A DNA stretch of 8,226 bases, from assembly GCA_013140955.1 (NCBI GenBank), contig JABFRY010000020.1, positions 1-8,226 on the forward strand. The letters run 5' to 3'. A program made the position numbers and the translations under genes. This document shows positions 7,615-8,226 of this stretch, piece by piece (position 1 is the first letter of the stretch; each line of letters starts with the position of its first letter). The DNA is from Acidobacteriota bacterium (GTDB taxonomy: Bacteria > Acidobacteriota > Vicinamibacteria > Vicinamibacterales > UBA2999). The notes below the pieces were generated by a model. That model ran no database searches. It was given only the letters and a program-made list of their open reading frames with translations, and was not told where the DNA came from.

Positions 7615-7905
7615 TCACGCGGGGAGCGTGCGGGATATCCAGCCGGCCATCACGTCGAACACCTGCTTCCGGTTGGATTCGATCATCGCGAAGTGCCCGT
7701 AGCCGGGAATGCCGGGGTCCCCGAAGTTGAGATATTCGGCCCTGGCGCCCGCACGGGTCAGGGCCTGTACGACGGCTGGCCCCTGCGTGCGTCCCGAACT
7801 GGCCGCCGTCAGGTACCTCATCGGCATGCCCTCGAGGTTCTGCACCGCACGGGGCTCAGCCCCCAGGGGCGGCACGGCCACGAGCGGCGCCCCGGCCCCC
7901 TGACA
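7615..7905 (-). pseudogene. Truncated alpha/beta hydrolase paralogue, C-terminal 96 residues only
   Basis: The frame reads 96 residues from C (7903-7905) to a TGA at 7615-7617 that align along their length with the C-terminal end of the adjoining hydrolase (7922-8226). Over a 71-residue core I count 43 identities. Shared landmarks are SGRT, the catalytic-histidine region GHFAM (GYGHFAM here, GNGHFAM in the neighbour), and NRK followed by VF and GW. The nucleophile elbow and all the N-terminal two thirds are missing. Homology begins almost directly after the stop codon of the neighbour, in a different frame. It cannot form a complete hydrolase, so I call it a remnant, although its frame has no internal stop. 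A short protein made by re-initiation from an internal GTG cannot be excluded. Confidence 0.7.
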
Positions 7906-7921
7906 CCGCGGTGCCGTTCCC

Positions 7922-8226
7922 TCAGGCCCGGGCCGGGAGTTTCTGCTCGAGCCATCCTCGAAACACCTCGAAGACCTCCTTGCGGTTCGTCTCCAGCATC
8001 GCGAAGTGGCCATTGCCACGAATGCCGCGCTCGCCGAGGTTGAGGTGCTCCGCCGCCGCGCCCGAGCGAACCAGGGCGTCCACGATGGAGGGACCGTTGG
8101 TCCGGCCCGAGTTCTCGGCCGTGAAGTACAGCATCGGGATCCCTGTGATGTTCGGCAGCGGCCGCGCCGCGGTGGCGCCCTGCGCGACCACGGGGGCGCC
8201 GCCGCCTTCGAAGCAGATGACGGCGC
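7922..8226 (-). CDS. Alpha/beta-hydrolase fold protein, C-terminal part (5' end outside window)
   Basis: The final 101 residues of a protein whose gene enters from the right edge and stops at 7922-7924 (TGA). The sequence IPMLYFTAENSGRTNGPSI resembles the strand before the acidic residue in alpha/beta hydrolases. GIRGNGHFAML carries the likely catalytic histidine in the GNGH context seen in a family of bacterial serine-type esterase-like hydrolases, followed by the usual C-terminal amphipathic helix. The nucleophile and most of the fold lie outside, so substrate cannot be named. An in-frame GTG at 8191 is not a plausible start because the homologous sequence continues through it to the window edge. 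It is followed in tandem by a truncated paralogue. Confidence 0.7.
   Translation of the reverse strand, partial: AVICFEGGGAPVVAQGATAARPLPNITGIPMLYFTAENSGRTNGPSIVDALVRSGAAAEHLNLGERGIRGNGHFAMLETNRKEVFEVFRGWLEQKLPARA

Noticed and set aside
7906..8019. N-terminal part of the minus-strand frame reading into the hydrolase remnant
   Set aside because: This portion overlaps the upstream hydrolase in another frame and has no similarity to the homologous part of the neighbour; only codons from about 7905 down align.

Overview
The window is GC-rich bacterial chromosomal DNA, carrying strong codon bias and clear Shine-Dalgarno sites at several genes. Nothing in it fixes the taxon. A lineage such as Acidobacteriota or a GC-rich proteobacterium would fit, but that is only an impression. 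I see no tRNA, rRNA, CRISPR array, insertion sequence or phage gene.

The first two thirds hold a catabolic cluster for hydroquinone (1,4-dihydroxybenzene) of the hapCDEF/pnpCDEF type. It begins with the small and large subunits of the two-component, Fe(II)-dependent hydroquinone 1,2-dioxygenase (142-645 and 698-1672). The 4-hydroxymuconic semialdehyde dehydrogenase follows (1794-3299) and ends at a strong hairpin terminator. Next come a small predicted c-type cytochrome (3514-3984), a convergently oriented MFS transporter (4071-5363) and, beyond a divergent promoter region, maleylacetate reductase (5643-6701).

Read as a pathway, HapCD cleaves hydroquinone to 4-hydroxymuconic semialdehyde, HapE oxidises this to maleylacetate, and HapF reduces maleylacetate to 3-oxoadipate, which enters the beta-ketoadipate route. 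The transporter probably moves an aromatic precursor or intermediate. No monooxygenase that would form hydroquinone and no dedicated regulator lies in the window, so the initial substrate (4-nitrophenol, 4-hydroxyacetophenone, 4-hydroxybenzoate-type compounds or others) cannot be read from it.

The last 1.5 kb is on the minus strand and looks unrelated to the pathway. It holds purU (formyltetrahydrofolate deformylase, 6732-7610) and, upstream of it, two tandem pieces of an alpha/beta-hydrolase family. One is a 5'-incomplete gene running off the window edge (7922-8226). The other is a 96-residue C-terminal remnant of a diverged paralogue (7615-7905), squeezed between that gene and purU.

The most notable items are the pair of mutually exclusive hairpins between hapD and hapE, the unexplained cytochrome inside a hydroquinone cluster, the pathway being split into separately transcribed pieces, and the truncated hydrolase duplicate.
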